A stretch of DNA of 60,247 nt from Chromatiales bacterium (GTDB lineage Bacteria; Pseudomonadota; Gammaproteobacteria; Chromatiales; Chromatiaceae). The notes under the pieces were generated by a model that searched no databases, was not told where the DNA came from, and saw only the letters and a list, made by a program, of their open reading frames with translations. The position numbers and the translations under genes are program-made. This document shows positions 58,766 to 60,247 of this stretch, piece by piece (the stretch's first letter is position 1; each line of letters opens with the position of its first letter). The stretch is taken from contig JANTHJ010000008.1 of the NCBI GenBank assembly GCA_024762475.1, positions 1 through 60,247 of the forward strand, written 5' to 3'.

Positions 58766-58777
58766 ACGCGCTTCGCT

Positions 58778-58854
58778 GGTGGGTATAGCTCAGTTGGTAG
58801 AGCCCCGGATTGTGATTCCGGTCGTCGTGGGTTCGAGTCCCATTACCCACCCCA
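58778..58854 (+). tRNA. tRNA-His (GUG anticodon)
   Basis: A 77-nt tRNA including the extra G-1 (58778) that pairs with C73, diagnostic of tRNA-His. Acceptor GTGGGTA with TACCCAC, D arm GCTCAGTTGGTAGAGC, anticodon stem-loop CCGGA-TTGTGAT-TCCGG with GTG, T arm GTGGGTTCGAGTCCCAT, encoded CCA (58852-58854). A strong terminator follows. Confidence 0.96.
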
Positions 58855-58864
58855 CTACCCGGAA

Positions 58865-58888
58865 GGGGCTGCAGTGCAGCCCCTTTTT
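58865..58888 (+). terminator. Terminator after tRNA-His
   Basis: GGGGCTGCA (58865-58873) and TGCAGCCCC (58875-58883) form a perfect stem, with T run 58884-58888. It separates the tRNA transcript from glyA, 35 bp downstream. Confidence 0.8.
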
Positions 58889-58922
58889 CCGTTTTGCCCA
58901 TCGCCACCGAGGTTGAAGCCCG

Positions 58923-60179
<1,257 letters not shown>

Positions 60180-60197
60180 GCCCGGCAGGAAACGCCC

Positions 60198-60247
60198 ATG
60201 CGCTGCCCCTTCTGCGGAGCCCAGGACACCAAGGTCGTCGACTCGCG
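60198..60247 (+). CDS. nrdR: Transcriptional repressor NrdR (partial, cut by right edge)
   Basis: Only the first 16 codons are visible: MRCPFCGAQDTKVVDS, with the first zinc-ribbon CPFC. NrdR represses ribonucleotide reductase operons by binding ATP and dATP. A GGAAA site precedes the ATG at 60198. The position after glyA is conserved in gammaproteobacteria, which makes the assignment secure despite the short length. Confidence 0.9.
   Translation, partial: MRCPFCGAQDTKVVDS

Overview
The window is about 60 kb of high-GC, densely packed chromosome from a gammaproteobacterium. The evidence is the arrangement of core genes: rpsB-tsf-pyrH-frr-uppS-cdsA-dxr-rseP-bamA-skp-lpxD-fabZ-lpxA-lpxB, a FabA-type dehydratase, Hda, GlnD, LapG/LapD, and tRNA genes that encode their own CCA ends. 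Genus cannot be fixed from the sequence. NhaD, the AmmeMemoRadiSam genes and the rubrerythrin/Fe-S reductase cassette would fit a free-living, perhaps sulfur-oxidising or alkaline/saline lineage, but that is inference.

Layout. 1-2.5 kb: lysine/DAP genes dapC-dapD-yffB (minus strand, yffB cut by the left edge). 2.6-5.4 kb: a DMT permease, a fused APH-like/P-loop kinase and a VOC protein. 5.5-8.9 kb: map-glnD (minus). 9-22.9 kb: a long plus-strand block for translation (rpsB, tsf, frr), UMP kinase, isoprenoid and phospholipid precursors (uppS, cdsA, dxr) and outer-membrane biogenesis (rseP, bamA, skp, lpxD, fabZ, lpxA, lpxB). Most neighbours overlap by ATGA, GTGA or TGATG. 22.9-25.4 kb: amrA-amrB facing away from amrS, an uncharacterised three-protein system. 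25.4-29.6 kb: nhaD, dcd, and purM-purN, with a 167-bp near-palindrome between dcd and purN. 29.8-34.7 kb: DUF2066, a CDP-alcohol phosphatidyltransferase and a PerM-like permease, facing the coupled minus-strand run arsC-wrbA-DUF2069-hda. 34.7-40.9 kb: yihY, an unrecognised 501-aa protein, two thioredoxin-fold proteins, and an outer-membrane factor plus short adaptor without a pump. 40.9-46.6 kb: cpdA, oxyR, and a stress/iron block (rubrerythrin, HdrD/GlpC-like Fe-S protein, encapsulated-ferritin-like protein, DUF3501), then fabA. 46.8-49.1 kb: a sensor kinase and a REC-HATPase regulator. 49.1-57.8 kb: proS, lapG-lapD, ettA, folD and a soluble CZB chemoreceptor. 57.8-60.2 kb: tRNA-Pro, tRNA-Arg and tRNA-His amid tRNA-derived and palindromic repeats, then glyA and the start of nrdR.

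The most notable signal is a four-part operator, ATAG-N7-CTAT-N7-ATTG-N7-CAAT (42821-42857). It lies just after oxyR and abuts a weak -35 in front of the rubrerythrin gene. It has the spacing of an OxyR operator and OxyR keeps both redox cysteines (C199, C208), so oxyR and the downstream cassette look like one peroxide-defence and iron-handling unit. That cassette includes an EncFtn-type ferritin-like protein that keeps its metal-site residues but has no cargo tail and no encapsulin beside it. Other points of interest are 3'-end repeats behind two tRNA genes, the dcd/purN palindrome, the AmmeMemoRadiSam genes and the pumpless TolC/HlyD pair.
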